From Turritopsis dohrnii (taxonomy: Eukaryota; Cnidaria; Hydrozoa; Anthoathecata; Oceaniidae), in NCBI GenBank assembly GCA_027922465.2, contig BQMF02000660.1, positions 113,429 to 177,428 of the forward strand: a stretch of 64,000 nucleotides of DNA. The letters run 5' to 3'. The notes under the pieces were generated by a model. It did not search any database. It was not told where the DNA came from and saw nothing but the letters and a program-made list of their open reading frames with translations. Positions 24,560 to 37,975 of this stretch are shown here, one piece after another; positions within the stretch are counted from its first letter, which is position 1, and the number at the start of each line of letters is the position of its first letter. The translations under genes were made by a program, and so were the position numbers.

Positions 24560-24968
24560 TTTGACGTCAGTTTTTTTATGATCACGGGGAATCATTGCAT
24601 TGCATCCCCAATCGAACGCGACGTTTTTGGGGAAATATCTCAAGAACCAATAGGGATAACTGACGTTTTTTAGGGTCAGCGATACGGGTGATAGGGTGAC
24701 GCATCATTTGGGCCTAAATTTAATTTGGTACTGCGGATATGACGTCATCAAAATCTTTAATCGACGATATCTCTGCAAAGGTTGGTCGTAGCGAAACATT
24801 CCCATACACTTTTTTGATCAGTTTTTCGAGCTCTACAACATGGGTACACTTTTGCGTTGCGATTCCATGATTTATTTTTTTGTCACGGGGTACGTACACG
24901 GGAGTGGTGGATTTGACCTAACGTTTTCGAAGTTAAGTTCGGTAAAAAGGTTTTACCCGGGATACTAG
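24560..24968 (-). repeat. Dispersed repeat, reverse-oriented copy of the 62.7-63.3 kb element
   Basis: Words such as AACCAATAGGGATAACTGAC, GATACGGGTGATAGGGTGACG, TGACGTCATCAAAATCTTTA and AAGGTTGGTCGTAGCGAAAC occur here in the order and orientation opposite to 62900-63070. This copy keeps the core and one arm. No gene is seen in the rest of 24020-25099, the spacer between the SET gene and the kinase-recombinase gene. Confidence 0.8.
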
Positions 24969-25099
24969 TAATTAGTATAATTATCAAGAGAATAATTTTT
25001 TTTAATAATTGTAGAAATATGTAACCTGGTGACAATAAAACCCTAATTTGAAGGAAATTGGAAGTCTATTAATGATCCATAATAATTAAATCAGTAAGT

Positions 25100-28000
25100 C
25101 TATTTCCATGTCCGTCCAACTTTTTCAAGTCTGGGTTTACAGCCATCACATGAAAACACTTTGTTGTAGTAAACTGACTCTTTTTCCATGTCTTGGTGGT
25201 GATTGATACCAAAAGGATGCTCCAAACATTGGACCTCAACATCAATGTTTTGTTTTCCCTGCACCTTTCCAAGAAATATTTCTCCTTCGTATACAACCTT
25301 TACCCACATACCAATTTTACATTCACTGATTTCGATTGGTTTCAGTTGGTCCCTCTGTTTTTCGTCATACTTTTCAGGCTCACTTAACTTATAGGTAAAG
25401 ATTACTAACCACTTCCGCTTTAAGGCATCCTCAGCATGTTTTGAAAGTTTTTTATCAACTCTTCCATGGGTCTTTCTCCGTAAATGCTGTCTCAATGCAA
25501 GAGTGTTGATTATTAATCTTGTAACCTCTTTCCTGTCAATGCTTTGCAAACATCTATTTTTATTTTTGATATGGCGCACCAATTGTTCTTTTTCACTTTT
25601 AGTCAGGATGCTTAGAAGGAAATGGAAATCTTACTTTAGAATCAAAGAATGATCTGTGATAGTTTTCAAAATATAGTTCAGTACAAAAATCCAGTACAGT
25701 ATAAAGTGAACAATCACAACAAATGAAGCATTAAAAGGTATATAACATTACCTGTAGTATTCTTTCTCATCTTCAATAGAACCACCATCCAATCTTTTAT
25801 TTATAGTCCTACAGTCTTTGATTAAAGGGAAGAGTCCACTTTTAACTGCTGTATAACCTCTACAGTTGTTTTGTTGACAAAATAAGACTGCATTTGCTGG
25901 TTGTTCTTCCCTGGCTTTCTGCTGATCTTTCAAAATTTTTAACTTTGAAATTGATGCTGGCTTCAATTTGAGTTTACTTCATACTTTCCCATAATCTTTG
26001 AATTATTATTTTCTAACTTAACTTTTTTCTCTATTTCTATTCTATTTCTCTCTTCTATTCAATAATAACAATTTCTAACCATTGTGTCATGAAGACTTTC
26101 ATCTTGAAATGAAGCCACTTTATTGTAATTTCAGGGGTCGAAATAAGAAAACTTTGTGTAGCCGGCTGTTTTGAATTAAGTATGGAAATAAGGCAGTGGG
26201 GCAAAATTTTTTGATTTTAAAGCCTGTAGAACAGCTTAAACGCAATTCTAAAGGCTTTTCTCATCACTTATACGCACAATTTACGTCATAAAAAGAAGAT
26301 ATAAGCAGGGTTAAAAAAAGAAACACACTTAATGAATTAAGGAAGAAACTTCTTTTAATTGAATATCTTTTGATACAAATGTTAACTGCTGTTCTTTAGG
26401 TCACGCAAAACAAAAAATAGTCTCACTTAATATATTACGAACAATTTTCTTTATTTTGTTATGTCTCTTTATAATACAATATCATACGGAAAGCATACAT
26501 TTTTTGTGTACAATTTTCTTGCAAGGAAGAAATTGTATTTAAAAAAAGGAAATACTTGAGATTTAATAAAATAAAGAAGTGTTTATAGAATTTACACAGA
26601 CTCGTGTTCGTGATAAAATACGTCATTAGCAGCTGGCTGGGGTTACGCAAGAACATAAATAAAGAGATGTGCAGGGAAACTCCCTTCGCTTTTTTACCAC
26701 GCTCGTTCTTTTTATAAAAGAAGAAATCACGTGATGATTTTGAGAATGTCTGTGCTCTTAATCTGTCTTTTAATAATAGAAAGAAAAAGAAATACGCAAA
26801 AGTGATTCTAAATGTTTCATTGATTCATATATATATGTAAAAAAGGAAAGGAAAAAGGCTGTTACTAAATCAAAAACTTCCAAAATGCAGCCGGCTAAAA
26901 AGGATTTTTCTACCAATAAACTGTCCGGCTAAATTAGAATTCGTCCGGCTTTCGCCGGAAGCCGGACGTTATTTCGACCCCTGAATTTCACTGTAAGAGA
27001 TACAATGCAATAACTTCACCTAAACGTACCCCCATTATACCTTGTTTGCAATGACACAAAACTAATAACTTTAAACTTTTTCAATTTTCCATTTTTTTCT
27101 CATATTATATTAGCATTTTGTAGTCCTTTTGACTAACATTTTGTAATCAAAAGTCTGGCAAGTAATGCCAAAAACTGGAAAAGTAGAATAAACATGCAAA
27201 CTAACTTGAGAAATATAATGCAAAGTTTTAAGAGTCTACATACATTTCCGAAGAAATCGACAAAAATGTCAACTGGCATTCTGTAGTACCCTACACTAAA
27301 CACATCCACTATGCATGAAAAAGAAAATGTACTCAACATCAACAAATCATCCAAATCTTTCTTGGGGGAGGTTAACCTAACTATGAACTTGCTACAAGAC
27401 TTTACAGTTATGATTTAATGTCACTTCATTATAAAGTTATATGTACTGAAAAAGATACTAGCATTTTGTGGTCCCACCCCTTGTAGATTATACTGCTTAT
27501 GCTTGGGATTTAGGGCTTCAAAGCCAAGAAAATAGCTTTTAAAAGAATGCTCAGAATGAAACATGACATAAGTGTACCTTTTCACGCCATTTCAGATCAG
27601 GAACACCATAATCATAAGAGATCTCTTCACCACTATCTATGTCTTTGATGGCAAATAAACATAATTTTGGTTCTTTAAAGCAAACAATCTTTTTCATTCT
27701 TGCATTAGCATAATAAAGTGAATCATTCACCAAACGGCCTAAGGAACCATCATCCTTTGTGGCATCCAACCTAAATAATAAAACTTGCAAATATTATCAC
27801 ACCTAAATGTTGACAAATGAATTATGGGCCTTACAGTACAAAGTATCAAAAGTGAACAATATCAAGACATAAGGCATGTCTAAAGGAGAAATAATGAATG
27901 ATGATGTTATAGCATTAATGCTTACCTAACTGAATGGAAAGAACAAAATAAATGCAGAATTCATTTATTTAAACTTGAAACTCATGTCTCCAGATTGACC

Positions 28001-28908
28001 TTATTGATACATAATGTTTTAAATGTTTTAATTACATTTAATATATGTAACTCAATCTTACTTTGTGTACATTTGTAAAGAGTTGAAATAATCAAATGTT
28101 TTATAGTGATATTATTCCAGATTTTCCACTCTGCTAGAATCAAGCATGACATTATCCTCATCCTTATCACTCATACCACTAACTACTGTTGTTTTTTGCG
28201 TTTCCTCAATACTCCTGTTCATGTGCATAGTATACTTTCACATTAATAGTCAATGTCTCCTATGCAATACATAAAGTTTACATTGACAAACTTACACTTT
28301 TTCACCATTATGACAGAAAGTATACATGTAATTTCCTTTTCCCAACTTCTTGTATCTTGTTTCTCTCACTGTGGACTCATGTTTTGAAATAATCTCACCA
28401 CGATATTCAACCAAAAAGCTTCCTTTTGGTATTTTACAGGTGGCAAATACTCCCCAACCTACATTGAAAAGGTAGTCATTGCTCAGTCTCAGTGCTTTTA
28501 AAAAACAGTGTTATCATGAATAATAATTAAATAAATAAATCAATTTTCAGGTATAGTATTTTTTGGTATGACAATTTTTGTAAAGAACAATTTTTTTTCT
28601 GTGTTTAAAAAGAAAGCCATAAAAAGAACATACAGAGGTGCAAATCCGTTAATTTTAAAAATGTCCTGCATGAGAAGTCATTTTTAGTGTGATCGCAAAG
28701 AATTCCATTTGATAAAAAGTGCCATCATGAAATCAAACGACAAAAAGTTTATGCTGTCATCTTTTCTGCCAAATAAGAAAGGAAAAATAATTAACTATAT
28801 CTTATACATAATATATATACCTTTTGCAGCATTAATAAACTTTTTTTGAATATGTTCAGGATCCTTTCCAAGTTTTACATACATTTCCGCCATGGCAATA
28901 GGAGACAT
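25100..28908 (-). CDS. KMT5A-like SET-domain protein with C-terminal tail module
   Basis: A five-exon model with matching phases: 28908-28821, 28458-28296, 27770-27578, 25960-25752, 25610-25100 (387 residues). Start is the ATG of MSPIAMAEMY; an upstream noncoding exon is possible because an acceptor lies just before it. The SET domain spans about residues 25-146: GWGVFA (SAM site), FLVEYRGEIISK, YTFCHNG, LDATKDDGSLGRLVNDS (NHS of the family is NDS here) and GEEISYDYG. This pattern is closest to KMT5A/SETD8, which monomethylates histone H4 lysine 20; substrate here is unknown. Residues 147-387 hold a QQNNCRGYTAV segment, a basic helical stretch and a beta-rich IGMWVKVVYEGEIFLGKV module, perhaps Tudor-like. 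No post-SET cysteines. The exon 25960 acceptor is the least certain. The next gene downstream, same strand, is the kinase-recombinase gene. Confidence 0.8.
26132..26983. mobile_element. 852-bp noncoding inverted-repeat element in SET-gene intron
   Basis: CAGGGGTCGAAATAA at 26132 is matched by TTATTTCGACCCCTG ending at 26983. AATTT flanks both ends (26127-26131 and 26984-26988), a likely 5-bp target duplication. GCCGGCT and TCCGGCT words recur near the ends. No transposase is visible, so it is a nonautonomous element. The superfamily is not settled: the CAGGGGTCG terminus is hAT-like, but hAT normally makes 8-bp duplications. Confidence 0.85.
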
Positions 28909-31249
28909 TCTCTAAAAAAATATTACAGGTTGATTGGAATTTTCTAAAACCCAATTTAGCATGACTGGACTTAATGTGTTGTCCATTATATAGTATCTTA
29001 AATTTTCTAAGGAGGTGAGTTTGTGAACATTCCACATTAATCATAATGAACAGTAACTGTAATGTATCAATTTGAAATGAAATCATGAAAAATTGTACAA
29101 AGGGTTGAAATCTAATACAGAAGTATTTTCTACATACCAGCCTTGTTTTATGCTGAATGTTTACTATAACTTATCTTATTTAGGGCCTTAAAGTTGAAAA
29201 TTGAAATTTAGAAATAATAACATTAGCAATTATTTTCATGAACATCCTGCCTTGTTTTTTACACAAATAAAAACTAGTACTAATATTACTTAATTCCATA
29301 AAAATGTATTTTTCTTTTTACCAACCAATATTTTAATTTTTTAGAATCTTAAAGCCTCCTTTACCATAATGACTTTTTTTCATAAAAAAACTATTTTATT
29401 TAAAGGAGAACTAACGACCACCTATGAACTTGATCTCAAATTGTTTATTGCACTCATTACAAATACATTCCTGCAAAGCTTTTTGTCTTAAAAATGGTTA
29501 TTTTGGGAGATATAAGCAAAAGAGGGTTTTTGTGAGACATTATTTTTGTGAGTAATCCTGTCCGTTACTACATCCGTGTCCATGTTTAATATTATAATGC
29601 TGTAAAACTAAGATGTTGTGCAGTATAGTATACGAAGAAACAGGCAATTCTTAATTCTTAAATTGACTTCTCAAGGGGTTAGCCAGGATTAACGCCATCA
29701 ACTGTTATGTCTGAAGGTGGAGTCATTCTGAAATGTTTTTATTTAAATACTTCAATAATTGAGCTTGACAAGTAGATCTAACTAGACAGTATGTCAATGT
29801 ACACAATTATTTCTTGGACTGTACGTGGTATTCAAGATGTCTAACAACTTTTCGTAATGTGATCGTAGAGGTAATGGAGGATAGTGAAGCAAGGGGGATG
29901 AACCCTAGACACAGGAGACTGATTGCCTTTTTCTTTATACTTAACGACTTCTTAAAGGAAGTTCTAATGACGTGTATAAATTCAAATTTGTACTACTTGT
30001 GGTTTCAATAACGTAAAAATTGTATATTACTTTTTCGAATATGAAATGGGAAGGTTTGGCGTTTGTGCAAACAAATTCATTAAAATCTTCGTACGTAACT
30101 AGAAATTTTTTTATCAGTCAACGTTCCTGGCGAACGCACAAGCACCATTTTTCAAGCCCTCAATAAGTCTTAATTTTTGACTGCTGCTAATGCCCTTGTT
30201 CTTGTTTTGAGATGTTTCTAAATCATAAATTTTTTCTTTCGTGTTTATAAAAAAGTTTATCAACAGCAACGAACAGGTGCTTGAATTGATTTAAAGTTGC
30301 TTGATGTATGCTTCTTTAAAAGCCTTTCTACATGCCATTTAAAGTTCTCACATTCCGAATCCGTCCTATTCTTACACACTCACAAATCAATGTGGACATG
30401 GCCTTGAAAAAAAATTAGTCATGTATAAAATAGAATCTTTTAAAAAATAAACATACAAAAAATTTCTAAAGAAGACGAGAAACAGAATGAAAGCTTTATT
30501 AATAAAGTTTTGCATATACTTTAAATTGTAAAAAACCCTTTGAAAGTACATGTATATACGTGTTCCAAAGCTGTTTCCAGTGCAGTTTCGTTCAAACACA
30601 CCATGGAAAATTTCGGATGAGTCACATTCGTCAGAGATTCCATCAACTGGATGAAGTTTTTTCAGTTCAGCTGCGGAATACTCTGGAATTTCGTTTGTTT
30701 ACTTTCGTTTTAACTCAAGGTACAGTTTCAACTCCAGGCAAATCTACGGTAGTTGTAGCCAGGAACAGACTGCACAAATGTGCAGTGCACAAGCCATCAT
30801 ACATTATTATATAAAGAAAAATTGCACACAACACATAAAAATTGACCTTTCGCATGTTCCAAGACATTATATATGGTCATACATTTTCTGTTTTAGCATG
30901 AAATGAAACATATTGTAACTGTTATTATGTGCCCCTTAGCACAAAATATATAATAACGTACAAGGGAAATTAAAACATATATATACAGCTGCTGGGAGAG
31001 AGGGGAAGTGTGGTGTGAAGGGTGTTTATGTTGATTTGTTTAAGATCTAGTAATGTAATAAACAAAATAAATGACATTTATATTAGCTCAACTGGACGAA
31101 AAAAAGACTTTTTAGGTTCCAGAGCAACAAGGGCACTATTTACACTACATCAAACCTATATACTTTTATTTACCTTTTCTAACAATCGTTGTGAAAACGC
31201 CATCTTGAATTATATCTGCTAAAAATTTCTCCCGCTTTAAATTACGATT

Positions 31250-31282
<33 letters not shown>

Positions 31283-32224
31283 GTATGACATATATTTGTC
31301 AAGATTACCAAAAACATACAAGTATTTCAAATAAATACTAATGTTAAACATGGCAATCTAAATTAGAGATCGCCATAATTAGCCGAAGCTAGCAAGCATG
31401 ACAGGGCGTCTAAAGCGATTTTCTACGAACTATAGGCGACAGAAAACAGTAGTGGTGCGCGTTTGGGGGGAGGAGCGGTGTTTTTAAAAATAAACTAGCA
31501 CACTGTAGCTGAACGGAATTCCTACCCACCACCCCTTGTTGATAAAGAAATGGATGTAGAAACAAACGCTTCAATCGTTGGGATCGCTAAAATTTTAAGA
31601 CAGTGAAACAATTTTCACAAATTCATTAGTAAAAGTACTACATTGAGAAAGAGCTCGAAATGCTGATCAAGGAAATGTATGGGTTTGTATGTATACAACA
31701 TATGGAAAGATTACGGAAATATTGTCAAGTAGTATGACGATACGGGATTAAATCTAAATTTAGCCCTAATTGTACCCCTCAGACCGCAACCTAGGAAATA
31801 TCAGTTATTCCCTTTAGATTTCAAGATTTAGGCCCTTGGATTATGCTCTCATTTGGTACTGCAATACAATGGCTTCTCTCCGTAGATCTGACGTCGCGCA
31901 ATGAGGGTAATGGAGCAATGATAAGTAATAGAGGTAAGAATGATAAAACAATAGACCTTTCCCGAGTTTATTTTCTATCACACTCGGCCTCGTTCTCAAT
32001 ATGCTATACCATCACAATAGAATCTCTTGTGCTCAATCATTATCACTGTCACAATTATTACACTTATTGCACATTACTGAAATGAGTCCCATAATCTCAT
32101 AATTGTGCCCTCCACTTCCGCGTAAAAAATGACTATCTAGAGATTCCTACGGATAAAAACTTTTGTAAATGAACAAAGACCATTTCTAGAAGGCCATTAT
32201 TAAATCTATCTTTTTCCCACATGC
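28909..32224. other. Spacer with relics, no supported gene
   Basis: On the minus strand about 30372-30122 two overlapping frames look coding (FKWHVERLLKKHTSS, then after a shift LETSQNKNKGISSSQKLRLI), suggesting a degraded transposon gene I cannot name. At 31251-31281 there is a (CAAT)n microsatellite. At about 31640-31920 there are diverged words of the 62.7-63.3 kb repeat family (AAAGAGCTCGAAATGCTGAT, TTTGGTACTGCAATAC, GATCTGACGTC). Otherwise AT-rich with no coding signal. Confidence 0.45.
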
Positions 32225-35200
32225 ATTCATTCAGGGACAGCATTTTGTAAGTTAAAGGTGTCATTTGTGTCACCCTTAACCCAATCAGTATTACAATACC
32301 CACTTAATATACCTTAAACATATTCAGCTGTATATTCAAATGCTGTCAATTTTACTATTGACTTATTGGAATTTCTTGGTGCAATGTTTCAAAAGTGATT
32401 GCAAACATTGTGATTACACTCTAGAATATAGAAAAGATCAATCCAATCACATGCTGGAGCTGTGACCGATTGGATAAGAGATAGAGCTGGCGTTTTAATT
32501 GTCGTGGGTTTGAATCCACCCCAAGGACATCAGTGTTAAGAGCTGCTCTCAGTGTTAAATGCCGTAAGATCATATAGTCTGTGTAGTAAGATTGGACAGT
32601 CGTTAGAAATCGGGAGGTCCATTCTCAAAAAGTGTCCCTTGAAAAAATAATTGCAAAAAAATTAATGACAAAAAGGTACAAAACGGCGAATTAGTTACAT
32701 CGTATTTAATGTGCATGTGATCTAATACTGTTGGCAAAGTATGGCCATTTATTCGTACCATTCCTTTTAATACTGAATAGGATAATATATTATTCAAAAG
32801 ACAACATCTTGTAAGTAAAAGGTGTCATTTTGTGTCACCCGTGAACCAATCAGTACTACATTACCAATATATTCTTAGATAAACATGTCCATTGTGATTT
32901 TAAATGTTGCTGTTCTTACCATTTAGTTATTGGACATTCATTGTAAAATATGACCTGATAGCAATTGTAAAAAGTATTTTTGTTTTATTTCTACTGTTTT
33001 TACATTGAGGATACATTAAATTGATATCAATATCGGTTTTCGTTTTCTTTAATTGTATTTACATCGATTTCAATTTCAATGCTAATACAGTCTCTTTACT
33101 AATTGACTGAATTCATTTATATAATACTTTGGAACACTTATTTACATATTGGTTACTCTACTTCAATTATAATTATGTAACTATAATTATATAATCAGTG
33201 CGGATTCATTGCAGTTCAAGACTTAATCTCTCTGTTACCATTAGAAATAATTGACTAAAAACTGACACTTATAACTCTATTTAGAGTATAAGTTTGTGCG
33301 ATTACAATCAGTGTGGAATTCTTGCAGTTAAAAACATTAAAATGTCTGCCTACCACCACGACAAATTCACTGCCACCACAAATAATTCACTAAAAAATAA
33401 ACATTTACAACTTTATTGCTACTGTAATTATGTGCGTTTACATCAGTGTGGATTCAGAAGCGTCGATGACACTAATATGTTTGTCATATCATGACAAATG
33501 CTTATCATATTGTGTAGTTTTATCTCAATTACTGACGATAAACTTTGCTACGACGAATTAGTTACATTATAATTGATATGCATGTCATCAAACTACGTTT
33601 TCAATTTATTGCTAGCATTTATTTGTATTATTGTCTTGAATAATGAATAGGAATATGTAACACTCAAAAGACAGCATCTTGTAAGTTAAAGGTGTCATAT
33701 GTGTCACCCTTGAACCAATCAGTAATACATTATTATTTGATTCTTATACAAACATATGTTAAATATTAATTTTTATTTTAAATGTTACCATTCTTTCCAT
33801 TTAGGTATTGGACTGTTATTGTAAAATATGTCTCTATGCCGATTGTAAAATGTATTATAGTATTTCTGCTGTATATTCATTGAAAATACATTAAATTGAT
33901 ATCAGTTATAAATTGAAAATTGCTGACGTTAAGGTATATCAAGACGAATTAGTAACAACTTAATTAATATCCATGTGATGGAATAAATCATTGCCACCAT
34001 TTATATGTACAATTGTTTTGAATACTGAAAAAAATTATTTACTTATCAAAAGACAGCATTTTGTAAGTTAAAGGCGTCATATGTGTCACCCTTGGACCAA
34101 TCAGTAATACATTATTATTTGATTCTTATGCAAACATATGTTAAATTCTCATTTTTATTTTAAATGTTACCATTCTTTCCATTTCGGTATTGGACTGTTC
34201 TTGTAAAATATGTCTCTATGCCGATTGTAAAATGTGTTATGTTATTTCTGCTGTATTTACATTGAGCATTTATTAAATTGATATCAGATTTATCGTTTTT
34301 TGTCGCCTTTAATTGCATAAACATCAATAAATAACAGTTTCAATGCTAATACAATCAATTTCCTTATACATTGACTAATTAAGTTCATACATTACTTCGA
34401 AAGAGTTACATATTGGTTACTCTTTTTCTAGTAAATTTCTGTGCGCTTACAATCAGTGTGGAATCTTTGCAGTTAAAAACATTAAAATGTCCGTCTTACC
34501 ATAAAAAATAGTTGACTAAAAACTAACATTTATAACTCTTTTGCTACTGTAATTGTGTGCGTTTACATCAGTGTGGATTCAGAAGCATTGATGACACCAA
34601 CATGATTGTCGTATCATGACAAATGCTTATCATATTGTGGAGTTTTATCTCAATTGCGGACGATAAACTTTGCTACGGCGAATTTGTTACATTATAATTG
34701 ATATGCATGTGATCAAACAACGTTTTCAATTTATTGCCAGCATTTATTTGCGTTTCTACTTTGTGTATTGAATAGGATTATTTATCATTCAAAAGACAGC
34801 ATCTTGTAAGTTAAAGGTGTCATATGTGTCACCCTTGAACCAATCAGTAATACATTATTATTTGATTCTTGTGCAAACTTATGTTAAATATTCATTTTTA
34901 TTATAAATGTTACGATTCTTTCCATTTTGTTTTTGGACTATTCTTGTAAAATATGTCTCTATGCCGATTGTAAAATGTATTATAGTATTTCTGCTCTATT
35001 TACATTGAAAACACATTAAATTGATAACAGTTATAAATTGAAAATTACTGGCGATAAGTTAAATGACGACGAATTAGTTACATTTTAATTAATATCCATG
35101 TGATGGAATAAATCATTGCCACCATTTATATGTACAATTGTTTTGAATACTGAAAAAAATTATTTACTTATCAAAAGACAGCATCTTGTAAGTTAAAGGT

Positions 35201-37395
35201 GTCATTTATGTCCATCTTTCACCATCAGTATTACATTACCCATTTATTATTCTCCCAACGTATGTGGAAAGTTTCAGTTGGATATTCAAATGCTGTTATT
35301 TTACTACATACTTATTTAAATTTCTTTATACAATGTCTCAATGGAGATTTTCAACAGCATTAGTATTTCTTTTGATGATAGTTTGCACAAAGATCAATTT
35401 AGCATGAGATACGTGGGTTTTTGTCGCCTTTGATTATAATAGTATCACTAAAATAGAATCTTGATGCTAAGAGGATCTCTTCACAAACTAAGGAGTTGAT
35501 TATTATAAACTTGTTCAAAACAAATATTTCGATAGTTATTATCTCTTTTGCTACTGTAATTGTGTGTACTTGCATCAGTGTAGATTCAGGAGCATTGATA
35601 ACACCAACATGTTTGTCGTATCATGACAAATGCTTATCATATTGTGCAGTTTTATCTAAATTACGGACGATAAATTTTGCTACGACGAATTTGTTACATT
35701 ATAATTGATATGCATGTGATCAAACAACGTTTTCAATTTATTGCCAGCATTTAATTGTATTTCTACTTTGATTACTGAATACGATTATTTATCATTCAAA
35801 AGACAGCATCTTGTAAGTTAAAGGTGTCATATGTGTCACCCTTGAACCAATCAGTAATACATTATTATTTGATTCTTATGCAAACATATGTTAAATTTTC
35901 ATTTTATTTTAAATGTTACCATTCTTTCCATTTCGGTATTGGACTGTCCTTGTAAAATATGTCTCTATGCCGATTATAAAATGTGTTATGTTGTTTCTGC
36001 TGTATTTATGTTATCATTCATTAAGTTGATATCAGATTTATCGTTTTTTGTCGCTTTTAATTGCATAAACATCAATAAATAACAGTTTCAATGCTAATAC
36101 AATCAATTTTCTTATACACTGACTAATTTAGTTCATACATTACTTCGGAACAGTTACATATTGGTTACTCTTTTTCCAGTAAATTTCTGTGCGCTTACAA
36201 ACAGTGTAGAATCTTTGCAGTTAAAAACTTTAAAATGTCTGTCTCACCATAAAAAATAATTGACTAAAAACTAACATTTATAACTCTTTTTCTACTGTAA
36301 TTGTGTGCGTTTACATCAGTGTGGATTCAAAAGCGTTGTTGACACCATCATGTTTGTCGTATCATGACAAATGCTTATCATATTGTGCAGTTTTATCTAA
36401 ATTACGGACGATAAATTTTGCTACGGCGAATTTGTTACATTATAATTGATATGCATGTGATCAAACAACGTTTTCAATTTATTGCCAGCATTTAATTGTA
36501 TTTCTACTTTGATTACTGAATACGATTATTTATCATTTAAAAGACAGCATCTTGTAAGTTAAAGGTGTCATATGTGTCACCCTTGAACCAATCAGTAATA
36601 CATTATTATTTGATTCTTGTGCAAACTTATGTTAAATTTTCATTTTATTTTAAATGTTACCATTCTTTCTATCTCGGTATTGGACTGTTCTTGTAAAATA
36701 TGTCTCTATGCCGATTATAAAATGTGTTATGTTGTTTCTGCTGTATTTACCTTATCATTCATTAAATTGATATCAGATTTATCTTTTTTTGTCGCCTTTA
36801 ATTGCATAAACATCAATAAATATCAGTTTCAATGCTAATACAATCAATTTCCTATACATTGACTAATTTAGTTCATACATTACTTCGGAACAGTTACATA
36901 CTGGTTACTCTTTTTCCAGTAAATTTCTGTGCGCTTACAATCAGTGTAGGATCTTTGCAGTTAAAAACTTTAAAATGTCTGTCTCACCATAAAAAATAGT
37001 TGACTAAAAACTAACATTTATAACTCTTTTGCTACTGTAATTGTGTGCGTTTACATCAGTGTGGATTCAGAAGCGTTGATGACACCATCATGTTTGTCAT
37101 ATCATGACAAATGCTTATCATATTGTGGAGTTTTATCTCACTGACTGACGATGAACTTTACTACGAGGAATTAGTTGCAATATAATTGATATGCATGTGA
37201 TCAGACAACGTTTCTATTTTATTGCCAGCATTTAATTGTATTTCTACTTTGATTACTAAATACGATTACTTTTCATTCAAAAGACAGCATCTTGTAAGTT
37301 AAAGGTGTCATTTGTGTCACCCGTGAACCAATCAGTATTATATTACCAATTTATTTTTATACATAAACATGTGTTAAATATGTTCATATATTCTT
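32225..37395. repeat. Satellite-like tandem array, about 740-bp unit
   Basis: Nine copies of the core AAAGACAGCATCTTGTAAG followed by TTAAAGGTGTCATATGTGTC and ACCCTTGAACCAATCAGTA lie at about 32235, 32796, 33665, 34047, 34790, 35172, 35793, 36537 and 37279. Most spacings are about 740 bp; two are about 380 bp and one about 620 bp, showing internal deletions. Between cores the units share further blocks (TGTGTGCGTTTACATCAGTG, CATATTGTG, ATGCCGATTGTAAAATG). A tenth core at about 42168 shows the array continues after the LINE insertion. The open frames inside (for example 35888-36082 and 36617-36838) are repeat copies of each other, not genes. Confidence 0.9.
32455..32662 (+). mobile_element. 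tRNA-derived SINE, family A
   Basis: An A-box-like TTGGATAAGAGATAGAGC and a good B-box GGTTTGAATCC about 35 bases on form a tRNA-like RNA polymerase III promoter. The body is closely related to 41818-42021 (CAGTGTTAAATGCC, AGTCTGTGTAGTAAG) and ends in an A-rich tail. It lies within a unit of the tandem array. Confidence 0.8.
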
Positions 37396-37589
37396 TTTGA
37401 AATAAGATTATTATTGTTGTTATTATTATTACGAATCTTTATACAGGATAAAAACCTCAGTAGTAAATTTACACTGTTATCTAGGTGGTCCTGATATATA
37501 AAGTTAAAATGGTTAAAATATTGAAAACAAGTAAAATACTTAACTAAAGGAAGCCGATAACAAAAAGCAGGGAACTAAACCGAGTCAAA

Positions 37590-37975
37590 ATAAGCATCAA
37601 CTTGATGATGGATAGTGTCACAGTAAATAGAAGTAGAAAGAGAAAAACCCAAACAAACTGATGCTATCATGGACACCCTGTGTAATGAACTATAGGATAA
37701 AATACAAAGTGAAGCGCAAAAACACAAGGTATACCAGAAAAGCATCAATTTGATGATGGAATTCACTGTAATTGAAGAAAGGGAAAAATCCGAACAAACT
37801 GACACTGATGGGACACTCTGAGCAAAAATGTAGGATAACGAATACGAAGTGTACGAGAAAAACAAAGTGTTCCGGAAAAGCATCAATTTGATGATGGATT
37901 TCTCTGTAAATGAAATAAGAAGGAAAAAATCCAAACAAACTGACGCTTTAAGTGACACCCTGTATGACAACTAAT
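37590..37975. repeat. 135-bp minisatellite in LINE 3' region, three copies
   Basis: Three head-to-tail units, each starting near AAAAGCATCAATTTGATGATGG and containing AATCCGAACAAACTGAC-type and CACCCTGT words. The overlapping minus-strand open frames repeat the same peptide and are not taken as genes. It may be part of the LINE 3' untranslated region. Confidence 0.8.

Noticed and set aside
25069..25296. 75-residue minus ORF
   Set aside because: It is a shifted reading of the last exon of the SET gene, whose own frame is longer and phase-consistent.
35888..36838. Two similar plus frames (LNFHFILNVTILSISVLDC)
   Set aside because: They are copies of the tandem-array unit, start at repeat positions and have no homologous motif; coding function is unlikely.
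32225..37395. CRISPR-like array
   Set aside because: Repeated cores are regularly spaced, but the units are hundreds of bases long with conserved spacers, and the genome is eukaryotic; this is a satellite-like array.
37575..37970. Minus frames of 131 and 82 residues
   Set aside because: They read through the 135-bp minisatellite and repeat the same peptide in shifting frames.
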